Assembly: GCA_947623455.1 (NCBI GenBank)
Contig: OX392541.1
Location: 9,242,719-9,306,718 of the forward strand
Length of the DNA: 64,000 nt
Direction: 5' to 3'
Source: Mimachlamys varia
Lineage: Eukaryota; Mollusca; Bivalvia; Pectinida; Pectinidae
Shown in pieces: positions 11,220-23,609 of the stretch. Under the pieces are notes generated by a model. The model was not told the DNA's origin. It was given only the letters and a program-made list of their open reading frames with translations, and ran no database searches. Numbering within the stretch: the stretch's first letter is position 1; the number at the start of each line of letters is the position of its first letter. The position numbers and the translations under genes were made by a program.

Positions 11220-12440
11220 TATGCTCACCTTTTGATTTTTGTGTTTTGCATTTTAACATATGCATTTTCTAAATATTTCGGTAAAATGTTTCTATCAATG
11301 CTAAAAAGATAATTTGTGCAGACCGTTTTATTAAAACTATTTTAAGATATATTTGTATGTTTTAATGTCTTTATTTTACACTTACACTTCCACAATATAA
11401 ATAATACAATCGAACACTAGTAGTGCTAGCCACTCTTGAAATCCAATTCGCATCTACATAGCTGAACTAAACTTGCTTAGTCCTTGAGGTCCGTAAGGTT
11501 CCAGTATGACTTAAGGGCTGAATTTAGTCCCATTGCAGGCAAACCAGTAGATAATTGCACTGCGCCGTTTCTGTCAAAGGTTGCCTTCCATTATTGACTT
11601 TAGTAAGAATCCTTGTCTAGTCTTTGTATTTTACACCCAGAACCTGTTGTTTGTTGTTGTTTTTTGGATGTTATCGTTATGTTATATTTTATGGAATTCC
11701 TGCAAAGTTTAATTTGGTTTTCGCAAATGATTTACCAAAACTTTAAAAATAACGAAAGACCAAATTGTCCTAAAGTGCTCACCTACATTTCACACTTAAT
11801 CTTAGAAATGATGGATGAAGCCAACATACGTGCTGCATCTTTTAAATTTTGTAATAGGTACAGTATGCCTAAAAAATGAAGTACACTTTTTCATTCAGCT
11901 GTTTCGCCTTCTAACACACGCAGTGATGGAAGGGGACCAAAAGGTGGGAATTGAAATGTTTTAAAACGTGAACAGCAATACAAATACCGGCACAGTTACC
12001 GTGTTTGAGATCAAAATAAATTATTGAAAGATTATTAAGTATGATGATAATCTCGGCTATATAAAAAAAAATTACACTTTTCTCTTTTTAAATTTTCATT
12101 TCATTAATTGTCATCTGTATATATCTTTACTTTTCATATGTGAAATGCAGTAGAATTTTATAGCAATCACTTAAAAGGTTTCCTACCGGAAGCAAAGGGA
12201 ACATTTTATTCTGAATTCAGACATGTGACCGGAATCGAATCTGGCAACTACTCATCAGAACAATTCCAGAACTACTTCAGCTGTGATTGGATATTATCTT
12301 ATGAGAGAATTTTATCATCCATACATACAGACCAGAGGGATCTTGGCGCCCACTATCAATGATTTTTCATTCATTCTCAGAAAGATGGATCTTCCCATCT
12401 TAGTTTAACTTTTATTATGTATTTAATCTTAGTTCTATGA
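11220..12440. other. mostly featureless, with one hammerhead-repeat remnant
   Basis: Apart from the decayed hammerhead copy near 11890, no gene or repeat is recognised. The open frame 11613-11879 has no protein character. Confidence 0.35.
11890..11925 (-). ncRNA. hammerhead-repeat copy, mostly decayed
   Basis: On the minus strand CATCACTGCGTG...AGAAGGCGAAACAGCTGAATG. The second core strand GAAA is kept and the first is lost. Flanked by the family's GTGCTGCAT..AATTTTGTAATAGGTACAG tail (reversed). Confidence 0.45.
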
Positions 12441-12449
12441 ATTTCTATT

Positions 12450-12900
12450 TAAAATTAATAATAGTTGAAAGAAGGTCTCTTGTCAGGAGTTTTGTTTTCT
12501 GATCAGTTCCAAATTCCAAATCTATCTTGTATTTCTTAAAAATAACCATAACATACTTTCATAATCAACATCGAAGATGGCCGTCTGGCGTCCATATTTT
12601 CCCCCTGGAACAGTCCAAGAATTAGACCATACTCAACTAGGGATCTTACAGAACCTGTTAATGAAATTTTAAAAAGATCCATCAAGTACTTCTCACGAAA
12701 TTGCGGTCACAAACTATCACTGTCAAAATCAAAGATGGCCGCCTGTCACCAAGGGAAACCTACATATGAAATTTGAGAATGATCAATCCAGTACTCAAGA
12801 AATAGCGATAACAAGAATTGTTTAAGGACGGACCAACCAAGGACACATGGCGATTTAAACTACCTATGGGCAAGATTGGCCACACCTTGTCGATATTTCT
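12450..12900 (+). repeat. satellite-bearing repeat with AAGATGGCCGTCTGGC units
   Basis: Two diverged units (AAGATGGCCGTCTGGCG at 12574, AAGATGGCCGCCTGTCAC at 12733) with CCAAGGGAAACCTACATATG. Same unit family as 36150-36450 and 55186-56015. Confidence 0.45.
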
Positions 12901-13424
12901 GTTTTTTTTAGCTTGTATTTACAACTTTAAGCATATTGGCACATTGGTTTGCTGAGTATTCAAAGGCCCAATATACGTAACTTTCGGCAAAACTTGGAAG
13001 CGAAAATCAAGCCTAATAACTTTTTATATTTATAGATTTAGCTAAGATTAACTGATATCGGAAATATTCAAGATGAATTCTTTCGCGGTTACCGGTACAG
13101 CAGCAGTTGAAACTCGGTATTTGTAAACACGTCCATTTTGAACTGTCTTCTTACTTCGGCTTGTTATTGAAGTGGGCCCCACCTGCATTATTTTCAATTC
13201 TTTGGATTTTTCTGTCAAAGAGTTTCTTGTTAGTTACCACTCAGGTTTACTTCGTTTTAGGCTTATTTTTTGCATGGTTACCAACTGGATTTTTTTTCAT
13301 ATTTTTTCAGAATCACGAAAAAAATCCTGAAGTTACGTATATTGGGCCTTTAACAAGCAAAATAAGTCGATGAAAGTTCTTATGTATTAAATTGAGAAAG
13401 TAACTCGAGCGGGCAAGACAACAA

Positions 13425-14410
13425 TGTTGTTAGGTCATCTGACCCGAAGAGTCCTGATGATTTAGTCATCGTGCACCATCTGCCGTGCGAAAACTTTCAC
13501 ATTTTTAACTTCTCCTCAAGTTCATAAAATGGGATTGAGCTGAATCTTTCCAAAAATGATTCGGGATTGTCCTGACCAAGTGTTGTTATTTTTTCGGGTG
13601 GATCCGAAATCTAAGATGGCTGCCATTTTGAAAACACATTTCAAACTTCTGCTCAAGTTCCAACAGTGGGATTGAGCTGAAACTTGCCGAAAATGATCCG
13701 GGATGGTCCTGATCAAGTGTTGATATTTTTTCGGGCGAGTCCAAAATCCGATATGGCCGCCAATGCCGCCATTTTGAAAACATGTTTTAAAATTCTTCTA
13801 AAGTTTTACCACTTGGATTGAGCTGAAACTTGCCTGAAAAGATCTTGAGATGGTCCCGACCAAGTGCTTTTTTTTGGTTGGTTCGAAATCCAAGATGACC
13901 GACATAGCCGCCATCTTGAAAAACACATTTTAAAACTTCCCAGGTTCCGCCAGGTGAATTTGAGCTGAAATTTGCCTTAAATGATTCTGATTCTGACCAA
14001 GTGTTGTTATTTTTCTGGTTGGTCTCAAATCCAAGACGGCTGCCACGGCGGCCAACTAGAAATACACATTTCAAACTTATCAGGTTGCACCAGTGGGATT
14101 GAGCTGAAACTTGCCTAAAGTGATCTTGAGAAAATCCCGACCAAGTGTTATTTTTTGCGTCGGTCAAATATCCAAGATGGCCTACATCTTGAAAAACACA
14201 TTGTAAACTTCTTCTCAAGCTCCACTGGTGCAGTTGAGTAGAACATTGGTTGGTGTGTTAAAGGAGAGAAGTCAAATAATTTTCATAGTTCAAAAATACT
14301 TTGAAATGGCAACCTATGGGGCTATTTCGTAACATGATTGTACACTCACTGTTTTCCATAGTAGTATAATTGGTAGTGATATGAACGTTAAGGCCCTTTG
14401 GCCTCTTGTC
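13425..14410 (+). mobile_element. Helitron-like element with five roughly 130-146-bp repeats
   Basis: Head around GTCATCTGACCCGAAGAGTC. Five units between 13500 and 14230 contain GGGATTGAGCTGAAACTTGCC and CCAAGATGGC, at steps of about 146, 142, 141 and 132 bp. It ends AAGGCCCTTTGGCCTCTTGTC. Minus-strand open frames over the array are repeat artefacts. Confidence 0.6.
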
Positions 14411-14548
14411 TATTAACGGAAAGACTACTTTTTTCAGATAGCTTCTATATTTACTAGTTTAATTGTATTGCTTTATTCACACATTAAAGGGGGAACCTTT
14501 TCCTTTACATTAGTTTAGAAATTTTGGATTCCCACTTTTCGGTCCCTA

Positions 14549-14592
14549 GCATCTCCGACGAGTCCCAGATGGACGAAACAGCTGTATCTGTA
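14549..14592 (+). ncRNA. hammerhead ribozyme copy, degenerate
   Basis: CCGACGA (expected CTGANGA), stem II GTCC-CAGAT-GGAC, GAAA, CAGCTGTA. Stem I is decayed. Confidence 0.6.
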
Positions 14593-14654
14593 TATATTTC
14601 TAAATTTTAAAAAAGTGCAGCATGTGTTGTTTTACGTCATCTTTCAATGTTGCT

Positions 14655-14885
14655 GTCTAAGTACCAATTCTGGCTTGATAAAATTTGTAATAATCTTCAA
14701 TGCATATCATTGAAGCTGTCTGAAGGGACATGATATTTGGCTGGTAGCCTCCTTGGAAGGAGTCAAACAAAGTTTGCAAATGAAAATGGCATTGTCTTAC
14801 TATCAAGGTAACAGGGGTCAAATATGTTCTAATTATGCAATTGCTACAGGTGGAGCGATACAGGCCCAGTAGTACTCTTGTCATC
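14655..14885 (-). repeat. single monomer of the 145-bp satellite with conserved end GCGATACAGGCCC
   Basis: GGCTGGTAGCCTCCTTGGAA through AACAGGGGTCAAATATG is the reverse complement of one unit of the 47.3-kb array. It is followed by GAGCGATACAGGCCC...CTTGTC, the end motif shared with other Helitron-like families here. Confidence 0.55.
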
Positions 14886-15088
14886 TATCTTTTGTACGTT
14901 TTGAACATCACCGTCATAATTGATTCTATTCAACTGCAAAATTTAAAGCATTATCGATCAAATTAGGTACATGTTCAGGGTATTATTATATATTGGATGG
15001 CAAAAGGACTCTCAAAGAAGAACAGAACATGATGTTCGGTAAAAAAATTTAAGAAAATTTTTGTTTTCTACAAAACGCTGGATACTAT

Positions 15089-15839
15089 CAGGGGCGTAGC
15101 TGGAGGTGTTTTGATGTGCAAGCCCGCGACGTTTAGAAGTAGTGGAGGGGGTCCTTTGGGGAAAAGTCACATTGTGTTGGACTTGTTTGAATAATCAATG
15201 TCTGGCCCATCATTATACAAATCATTACTGCGAGAATGGAATACGATATGTATTACTTCCATGATGCATGGAAACAAAATCATCTATACGTTTCCTAGGT
15301 CATTTACTCGTCTTAACAGAGATAATAAGAGAGTTATAACAGAGACTTATAAAACCATCTTTGATATACATGCGTCTCTGTTAATAAGTATATGTTTTGT
15401 GATTATTTCAACTCATGCAGTGAGAACTTTTACTTATTTTCTTAAAATTACGCTAAACACCCTATTATAGGTCTAATACTAGCTGTAACAAATTCTCAGG
15501 TCCCTGTGGAAAATTTAGTATAAATTGGTCAATTATTTGTTACTCTTAGAATGATAAAAGAAGGGTCACTTTTTATAATAAATCTAACACATATTTACTT
15601 AAAAAGTAAACTTAATATAACATGATTATCCGAAAAAGTCGGCTTAGGTAATTATAGCTAACATACTTCCAGCAACTTTTTTTCTGTTAATCTGACGAGT
15701 CGACAAAAAAAAGTTACAGTATCAGTTTGAGTATGAAGAATAGAAGTCGGATTATGAAATTTCTCGACTTTAACACACATACTTTGGAAAATGATGTGCA
15801 AGCACGGGCTTATATGCTTACATGGCAGCTACGCCCCTG
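15089..15839. mobile_element. 751-bp element with perfect 13-bp terminal inverted repeats
   Basis: CAGGGGCGTAGCT at 15089-15101 and its exact complement AGCTACGCCCCTG at 15827-15839. The flanks carry ACTAT on both sides (15084-15088, 15840-15844), a possible 5-bp duplication. The terminus resembles hAT ends, but hAT elements make 8-bp duplications, so the class is open. Subterminal GATGTGCAAGC occurs near both ends. A 90-codon frame inside (15198-15470) is not recognised. Confidence 0.65.
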
Positions 15840-16149
15840 ACTATATAGCGTTTTAAATTTGTTGGGTCAATATTTGACGTTCTCGTTCACGGAACATATT
15901 TGCGGGGTTAAATTTCGCTTTACACCTGCATCTAACATGCCGCGGATTATTTTCTTTATATTAATATAATTTCATGTCAGCATAATTGCAGTTTGGAGTA
16001 TATTAAATGTATTGAAACAGGTGGTGTCCACAGCTTGTCAGCGTGGAAGTGAAACTTGCGTTGTGTATACACTTCCCCGACTATCGTCATGCACCAGCGG
16101 CTTCACTCGAGACAGAATTCACTTTTGCTTGTGTTAAGAATTAATAATA

Positions 16150-16911
16150 ACTAGAACTGCAAGCCAATGGCCAACTAATACACAGCCCCCGCCCCACCTT
16201 TGCAATAATTGCATCACCGCTGTGTAGTTTCATTGAAATTGATTCACAGGTTTAGAATAATTTTTTCAAGTCGAGTTTTCCAACAAAAACCTGTTGATAG
16301 TGACCTTGTAACCATAGCAACTATACATGTCTGTAAAGTAATCTGCATACATGCATTTATGTGATACTTCATTGTGACAATGAATTACATTTACTGGTTA
16401 GGAGTAGTTTTCTAGTCAAAAGTTTCCAAGAATAACCTGTTCATATGAACTGGTTACCACGGCAATCTAAATTGTTGTTGGAAAGAAAAAATATGTGCAT
16501 GCATATCTACGCATTGCTATGTAGTTCCAATGGAATTGGTTCATAGATTTATGGAGGTGTGCTGACCAATTATTGTTAAACAAGAATTTGGGTATTTTGA
16601 CCTTGTTACCATGGTAACCACAATTTCTGCAGAAAATATCTGGTATGTACATTTACACGGGGTTCCTTACATTCCTGTGTAGTTTCACTTGAATCGGTTC
16701 ACAGGTTAATGAGTAATTGTCTGGAAAATAATAAACCTAAAAAAACTAGATATAGTGACCTGGTTACCATGGCAACCAAAACTTTTTTAACGCAATATAG
16801 ATTACGCACATCTACAATGTATAAGGATCATTGCCACGTTGAAATTCCCTGAGTAGTTTAGAAAGCGTAGCCAGTAAGTACATCGTTGTGTCTTCGTTGC
16901 AGTGGGATATA
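16150..16911 (+). mobile_element. pearl-like element (copy 1), 3' microsatellite lost
   Basis: Starts ACTAGAACTGCAAGCC and contains several diverged repeats around GTTACCATGGCAACC. It ends with a worn CTTCGTTGCAGTGGGATATA. The ACGG microsatellite and the left half of the terminal hairpin are missing. Same family as 22899-23605 and 29538-30518. Confidence 0.55.
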
Positions 16912-17234
16912 ATAATAATTCGAGGTTTTTATATGCCGCTTTATCAGGACCTTAAAGGCCGTCTGGAAGAGGTTTGAATTCGCGGTCTTTGTGGAAACGC
17001 AAATATAGCGAAAAATACCCCCTCCCCCAACCAAATATAGCCTCTATACAGCAAGAAGCGAAGTCTTAAAGGGTCATTACTTTGCACAGATCCAATCAAA
17101 CTGTCGCTCAGGAAGGAAACAACTTCATGTCATAGTGGTTAATTCCGCTTAATCTAAAAGAAAATTGTAGAACATATTAAATATTGACGGACAGACAAGG
17201 CCATACCTCATAGAATACTAAAAATACTAATACT

Positions 17235-17440
17235 ATAAATGAGAGAATACTAAAGCGTCAACAAAACCATAATCCGAACTCAAAATCGATTAAACTAGGG
17301 GCAAATAGGAACAAAGAAAAGATTTACATGGAGACTATCGTAAAAGCACAAGAGAATAAGACCAGTAAACACACTAACAAGCAAACTCAAAAACGTCTAT
17401 CTTCATATCCCACAAAGATACAGAATATTTCTCGATGAGA
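17235..17440 (-). repeat. YIDD element 3' region fragment
   Basis: Shares AGAATACTAAAGCGTCAACA and CAAAATCGATTAAACTAGGG. Further shorter fragments lie at 18360-18490, 31835-31990, 39110-39280 and 58812-58872. Confidence 0.45.
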
Positions 17441-17664
17441 TCAAGATGGCGACGATAAAACTTGCCCATAGTTAACATAGAGCAGTAATATTTGAACTCC
17501 GTTCTATGCAGACAAAATAAATGGTCCGGACGATTTATCTATGTTCGGTGGGAAAACGTGTTGAACAAAACTTGATTTTCTGAGTGTTATTATTTAGGTT
17601 CAATAAACTCCCTAAAACTTCATATATAGGATAGTTTGATATTCTTGAATGTTATACAGGAGCT

Positions 17665-18014
17665 CAATCTGATTAAAATGCAGATCCTTATTCTTACTCT
17701 TGTGTATAAGGATCCTACAACATCCCAACAGGTGATGTTCTGGTGACCGTTGTCATCTTCTTTACTTCACACTCCAGTAGGGTTTTCTAATTTATGACAG
17801 GACAAATGCTGTCTGCCATATGATACTTCGTCACAAAATGTACATGAAATAGTTGTGACTAAACGCACATATAGGATCATACAAGCTGTTACGCCTCAAA
17901 ACATTAACCTTCAACATTCTAAAAATGGTAATTTGATAGGTTAATGCGAAAGGTCATTAGAACGTGATCTGGTATGGGATGTTGTCGGATCATGATATGA
18001 CGGAGTGAGAATAA
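17665..18014 (+). mobile_element. MITE family M (subfamily 2), right end worn
   Basis: Left terminus CAATCTGATTAAAATGCAGA is intact and the interior diverges from the main subfamily. The match ends near GAGTGAGAATAACC without the terminal inverted repeat. Same subfamily as 34122-34370 and 63372 onwards. Confidence 0.6.
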
Positions 18015-18499
18015 CCTAGCCGGGCTATTAGCATTAGTGTTTTTGTTCAAATGATAAAACATGTCAAGCGCTTTCATAACATCAAATATTCTCCAAAGAC
18101 AATATTATAGTTGGTTCATTTGCCGATCGATGCTACTATTAAGACTTTAGTTTTTATATTAATATTCTCCCAAAATACATAACCGTTTGATTCTATTATA
18201 ATGTTTGTAGTTTCACATGGCCATATTATGTTTATACGAGGACGGTATCCCTCTCGACAACAATCGAAAGAAGTATAACTCTTTAAAGGAGGGGTGCCAA
18301 TTTGGGCCTTTCTGTGGCGTATTAGTGTTAAAGGCTAATATTTTGCAGAAAAGAAACCCAAGAAAATACCAAAGCGTCAACAAAACCATAATACAAACTC
18401 AAAATCGATTAAACTAGAGGCAAAATAGGAACAAAGGACAAGAGAATAAGTGTTCTGGAAGAGTAAGCGTCTTCTGCTTCATCAAAGGCATCCGCCATT

Positions 18500-20220
18500 T
18501 AAATCTTTTGAGGTCAGCTACGTATTATGTTCAAAACATGTGATTTGGTGTGGGCTGATAAAAAATTGTGGGTAGGGTGTAAAATTCAAAATTTGTTTTG
18601 GAAGTAACACGCTATTTTTTGTAGTTTCTGCTAAATAAGTAGCAGATTGTAAGATTTAAGACGAAAAAATAGTAAAAGGTACATGTAAATAAAGTAGGTT
18701 GAGGTCACATACCTTTTTACTGGTCTATTTTGATATGAAATAATTTCAGAAAATTAAGATAAAACTCCAGTAAGCTACTCCAAAAAAGACTGACATCAAT
18801 TATCACCACTACATGGAGATCATAATATATTTTTAACTTACTAACCACGCTGGGTTCTATTGGGCCTTGTACTTTATACAATAAACAGTTGACCTCAAAG
18901 TATCTTTTCCGCAAAATATTAGCCTTATATCATTGATAGGCTGCAGAAAGGCCAAAACTGGCACCTCTCCTTAAACGTCATTTATCAGCATTCAGGAGCG
19001 TCGTAAGATATTGTCACGTTTCAAATCCGAACGGTTACTTTACTGAAGATGTCTGTCTTAATGTTCTGTTTTAAGGTATCTTACGTTAGCTATGTAATTG
19101 CTTAAAATCCAAGACATAAGTTAAATGTTTTTATTACATACGTAAGTTCCGTTTTAAATCAAGGTCTTTGAAAAAAGACTGATTTCAGGTTTTAAATTAA
19201 GGGTGGCCAAGTGGGACATTTAGGGGGCTTTTCAACCTTAAAGTTATTTGACATGTTAAAACTCGAAACGAAAACATGTGAAAAACAAAGCTCAAGTTGA
19301 AACGCAATCGATAGCAAAATAATTGTAAATTTGTGAAAAATAGAAAAAAATTTCAATGACGTATTTCATCTTAACAAATTTCAATGACGTATGTTATAAA
19401 CAAGCAAGCCTTTGCCAGTTTGCTCATTGATTGGTTCACAGTTTGGTTTGGCATCTAAATCTATATATCATTTTTTAACAAGTACTGATTGTAATGAGAA
19501 ATCAAACACCCCGCATGTGTTCTCGGTACCAAAATACACATAAATAGGAAATTGCAAGCAAAATAGATTGACATGTACGTATACTAATGGGAGGCTGCAG
19601 TGGGCGTTTCGGTTGACCAATCAGAAAATGAAAGGCCAATCTGAAAAAGAAATTTGCATTAGTTTTCGTGGTACCATTACCGGTATATCTCTGCAAACCG
19701 ATTTCAAATGAAATTAGCCAGTATATACATTTCGACTAATTAGCGACAGCAAATGATGGCACCTATATCTGATTGCAAATTAATCTGCATTAATGTTCAC
19801 AATATCAGTATACCCCGACAAACAAAATTTGAGCAGACTTGGTCGATATATGAGTTTTAACATAATTATTAGAGGCCACAGAATCGGCGGTCATTTTTTC
19901 CAATTCGAAAATGTAATACAATGTATACGTTTCTCCTACTATCATATTTGAACAAAATCCATCAGTTTCTAAAATTGACCGATTAGAGACAACATATTGC
20001 AGCCATTTTGTGCAATCTAAAACAAAAGCTGCAGTAGTGTTTGCATACCATTTTACCTGCATATACAGTACCAGAGGAAATCAGTTGCAAGAGTTTTGAC
20101 TAAAAAATGGCTACATTTTGTTCGATACGAAAATGGATTATGCATTGGTATTTGCAATACCATTATACTATACATACTGAACAAAATCGGTCACTATTTA
20201 AATATCGACAAATCAGAGGC
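18500..20220. other. nothing assigned; weak local repeats
   Basis: AT-rich with diverged direct repeats at 19850-20220. No gene recognised. Confidence 0.35.
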
Positions 20221-20237
20221 CACATCAGACAAATCAA

Positions 20238-20465
20238 ATGACAAATAAAAAAGAACAAAAATGCTCCTGCACATCACCTCTCATTCATGAACACTTGCGA
20301 AAAGTGTCATTTAGTTCATTCCAAGAAGTTTTCGAGAAAAGAGATGGAAACGTCGCCGGCGGAGAAAGTAGAAGAAATAAAATTAAAAAGCTTAAAAAAT
20401 CTAGCAGAATTGATGCTATTATAATAATGAAGCTGAAATACATGAAACTGTATAATATTTCATGA
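20238..20465 (+). other. unrecognised open reading frame
   Basis: 75 codons from ATG at 20238, hydrophilic in the middle (RDGNVAGGESRRNKIKK). It follows a diverged roughly 115-bp repetitive stretch (19850-20220) containing AGAGGCCACA. No family recognised. Confidence 0.15.
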
Positions 20466-20994
20466 TCTGGTATCAGATACCCTTGTTACAAATATATCTG
20501 AATGAGTTAGGCGGCATATAACTGATTTGGAAAAGCAGGTGTGCCAATAATTCATACACACATCAAAACAGTTATGGACATGGCTTGGAAAATTTGGATA
20601 ATTAGTATTGTACTGTATTCAACAAACTTTGATGTCATTGAGGGTCTACCGCTTCATTTTGAGAGCTTTGTTTTCCCAAACAAACCTATTTTTTTAATAA
20701 CGTCAAACTATGGAGAAGTCCGATATAAACATTCAAAACAGTATTTTGCTTGATATCATACATCTTGCTGCTGAAGTTAAGGATACAGTAAACAAATTCA
20801 AAAACAGCAAACCATCGACATGTGCAAATCAATTTAGCCCTCTTTTTGCGAAATAGTGAGTGAGCGATGGCATCACCTTGGTGGACACCTGATTGTTTAT
20901 TTTTAAAGTTATTGCATTTCACCCCTTGATCTTTGACTATTTTACCTAGTACTCTAGGGGCTGGACCAGAGTTGTATGCATTTATATGTATAGG

Positions 20995-21041
20995 CAATCT
21001 GATTAAAATACAGATCCTTGCTCTCACTCCGTTTTACAAGG
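20995..21041 (+). mobile_element. MITE family M, left-end fragment
   Basis: CAATCTGATTAAAATACAGA through CGTTTTACAAGG, then abruptly different sequence. Confidence 0.5.
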
Positions 21042-21106
21042 TATGTGTGGAATATTAAATTGGGCTTGGCCCGTCCGTTTAGGGGCATTTTCCGATCAAT
21101 ATCTTA

Positions 21107-22898
21107 ACAAGAAACACTGTATCGCTCACCTAGATAGATCGGTATCTAGTTAATCATTTTCCAAAATATGATTCCATAGAAAGGGACAGACCCAGAGATT
21201 AAATCCTTCAGGCATATCTATATCAATTGAAGTTTGGTCTTTGGTTGGCTCAACTGTAGACCTGGCCTCCGTGTTCAACTTAGAAACTAGGTCCCTAGGG
21301 CTATGGCCAGATCATGACATCAATGCTTATATCATGATTGTGTTCGTCTATTTATGCCCAACAACAGTATACTATATAACCTGTTATTTTCACTGGTCTA
21401 AATTGTAGCAATTTTTACTAAAAACTATGAAATAAAATTTACACTCTTTAAACTTTCGCGGATATAACCAAATTGTCAACCGCCCCTAGCATCACTGAAG
21501 AGTCCTTGGAGGACGAAACAGCTGTATGATGCAGTTTAATTCATGTTTTTCGGCATGTATCTATTACTAAACTTAAAAGGTGCAGCATATGCTTCCAATA
21601 TATCACGAGTTGCACTCCCTGTTTTACGCCTACATACAACACGCTCTTACGGGCATTTTCTTTCAGCCCATTTGTGTCGCAGCAATAATTCCTTACTCCG
21701 TATTACTAACACTGTTTACGGCCATAACGACTACAACTTCACTATATTTGTGACAAGTGTCCAAATTCACCCGGAGCGCAGTGGATGGCGAGAAGCAGTG
21801 GATATACCAAGCTGTCTATAGGTCAGTCTAATGTTTTGGACACGGGTTACTGATCTTGCCGCAATTTGGTTGATGTTTAATCCATAACAGAACTTCATCT
21901 GCTGCTTTAGTAGCTTTTTTTAACATGTACAAAATTATATGGAGTGATTTATACTAAATTTGATCAAGCAAACATACCTACACATGATTTTTTACGTAAT
22001 ATTATCATTGTACTCGTAATGATTCATCGTTCATATTGCCAAAAAACCCCAATATACTTTATCTTTTGAACTTCATACAATATTTCTAATAACGATTGAG
22101 GAATGCATGGCCGTTTATATCACGGATCGAATTTCGGGATCACGTACATGAACCGTTAATAAGCGAAAATATCATCCCCGCGAAAAAAGTCTGCAAGGGC
22201 GAGGTGGACTCTGTGGTAATTTTCTACACCATGTTTATTATCGTCTCTTTATGCCCAGCAAAAGTACATATAGTTCTTGGGTGGGGATCTCAACAGTTTA
22301 AAAGACTCGGGAGTCAAGTCTGCAAGGGCATGGTGGACCCTGGGGTTAAAATCTTGTTTGTGATCGTATCTTAATGCCTACTAATTTTATATAGTTTTGG
22401 GGTGAGGATATTAACCATTTAAATTTATGCTTCAGAAGCTGATTTTTGCAAGAGTTTAGTTCACTTCGGGACCAATCGTAATATTTTGAGGGTGTTGTAT
22501 TTTTAAAGGGTGGGGATTCCAACCAAATCTTGAAAAGTTAAACAAGTAGCAATTTAAAAGGCTTGACCTCTGTTTTCCCTATTGGGCCCCACCCATCTAG
22601 CCCAAACAAGGTCTGTTTTCCCTATTGGGCCCCACCCATCTAGCCCAGACAAGGTCAGTCACCAATTAGGCAAAATCTTTTTTCCCTTTGGGCCCCACAT
22701 ACCTCCGTTCATAGGAGGTTCATAGTCAAAATGTATGCAAAATCTGTTTGTTAGTGTCAGACCAAATGTTATGACTAGAAGCGATTTAAAAGGCTTTACA
22801 TCGCTTTCCTCTATTTGCCTCCAAACCAAGGGGGCAGTCACCATTTATGCAAAATCAGTTCCCCTTCCCCAAAGAATGTTTGACAAAATTTGGTTCAA
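21107..22898 (-). mobile_element. Helitron-like element, reversed copy of the 60.6-kb type
   Basis: Reverse complement of the shared end (ACTGTATCGCTCACCTAGAT) at 21107-21140, and reversed units with TTGGGCCCCACCCATCTAG at about 22560-22660 (one short tandem duplication) and at 22683 and 22800. Contains a hammerhead repeat at 21489. Cut off at 22898 by a pearl-like element. Confidence 0.5.
21489..21532 (+). ncRNA. hammerhead ribozyme (type I), all core positions intact
   Basis: Stem I GCATCA (21489-21494) pairs with TGATGC (21527-21532). The core is CTGAAGA (21495-21501), stem II GTCC-TTGGA-GGAC (21502-21514), GAAA (21515-21518). A 2-bp stem III (AC/GT) with loop AGCT ends in GTA, so predicted cleavage is after A21526. 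This is the minimal stem III seen in ribozymes of Penelope-like elements and animal retrozymes. It lies in a repeat also present at 14.5, 58.3 and 60.0 kb. Confidence 0.8.
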
Positions 22899-23605
22899 AC
22901 TAGAACTGTAAGCTAATAGCTAATTTATTTAGCTAAATTTTCAAGCCAAAACTTTCCAACAAAAACCTGTTTATAGTGACCTGGTTACCATGGCAACCAA
23001 AAGTCTGCAAAAAGTAATCTGCATGCATATCTACACATGGTTCACAACAGTCATGTGAAACTTCATTGAATTTGGTTCACTGGTTAGAAGTTGTCTTATA
23101 CAAATTTTCCAACAAAAACATGTTTATATGGCCTGGTAACAAATCTGATTAAATTTCATATCTTGATATCCGCGCCGTTCCGTAAACTTTTCTCTGCTGC
23201 CTTGTAAAACGGAGTGAGAACAATGATCTGTATTTTAATCGGATTGGCCTGGTAACCATGATAAATTAAATTTCTGTTAGAAAAAAAGAAATCTGCATGC
23301 ATATCTACACATAGTCCCTAACATCCCTGTGTGAAATCACTTGAATCGGTTCACAGGTTTATAAATAGGCCCTTACAAAATAACACCCCCCTCCCACAAA
23401 CAGTATATTGACCCGGTTACCATGGCAACCAAAAAATTGAACTTGATATAGATTACGCACATCTACAATGTATATGTAGTATTGCCACCAAGTTTCGTTG
23501 AAACCCCCTCAGTAGTTTAGGAGGAATAGCCGGTACATGGTTGTGTCTACAGACGGACGGACAACCCGATTCAAGTATACCCCCAACTTCGTTGCGGAGG
23601 GTATA
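22899..23605 (+). mobile_element. pearl-like element (copy 2) with a nested 107-bp MITE
   Basis: Begins ACTAGAACTGTAAGC and contains three diverged repeats with GGTTACCATGGCAACC. It ends with GACGGACGGACA and the hairpin TATACCCCC...GAGGGTATA. A MITE at 23140-23246 sits inside one repeat with a perfect duplication of GCCTGGTAA. It abuts the older reversed Helitron-like element to its left. Confidence 0.65.
23140..23246 (-). mobile_element. MITE family M, 107-bp internally deleted form
   Basis: Left end CAAATCTGATTAAAT, right end ATTTTAATCGGATTG, perfect 9-bp duplication GCCTGGTAA (23131-23139, 23247-23255). The interior joins CTCTGCTGCC directly to TTGTAAAACGGAG, the same junction as two other short copies in the window. 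Confidence 0.8.
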
Positions 23606-23609
23606 GTTA

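Noticed and set aside
14800..14860. AGGTAACAGGGGTCAAATATG compared with protein-coding signals
   Set aside because: Matches the reversed 145-bp satellite unit.
15198..15470. 90-codon frame inside the 751-bp inverted-repeat element as a possible transposase
   Set aside because: Too short, with no DDE or zinc-finger motif. The element looks non-autonomous.
20686..21027. Minus-strand frame with SGVHQGDAIAHSLF, resembling a reverse-transcriptase QGDxxSxxLF block
   Set aside because: Only one short motif, no flanking RT blocks found. Too weak to annotate.
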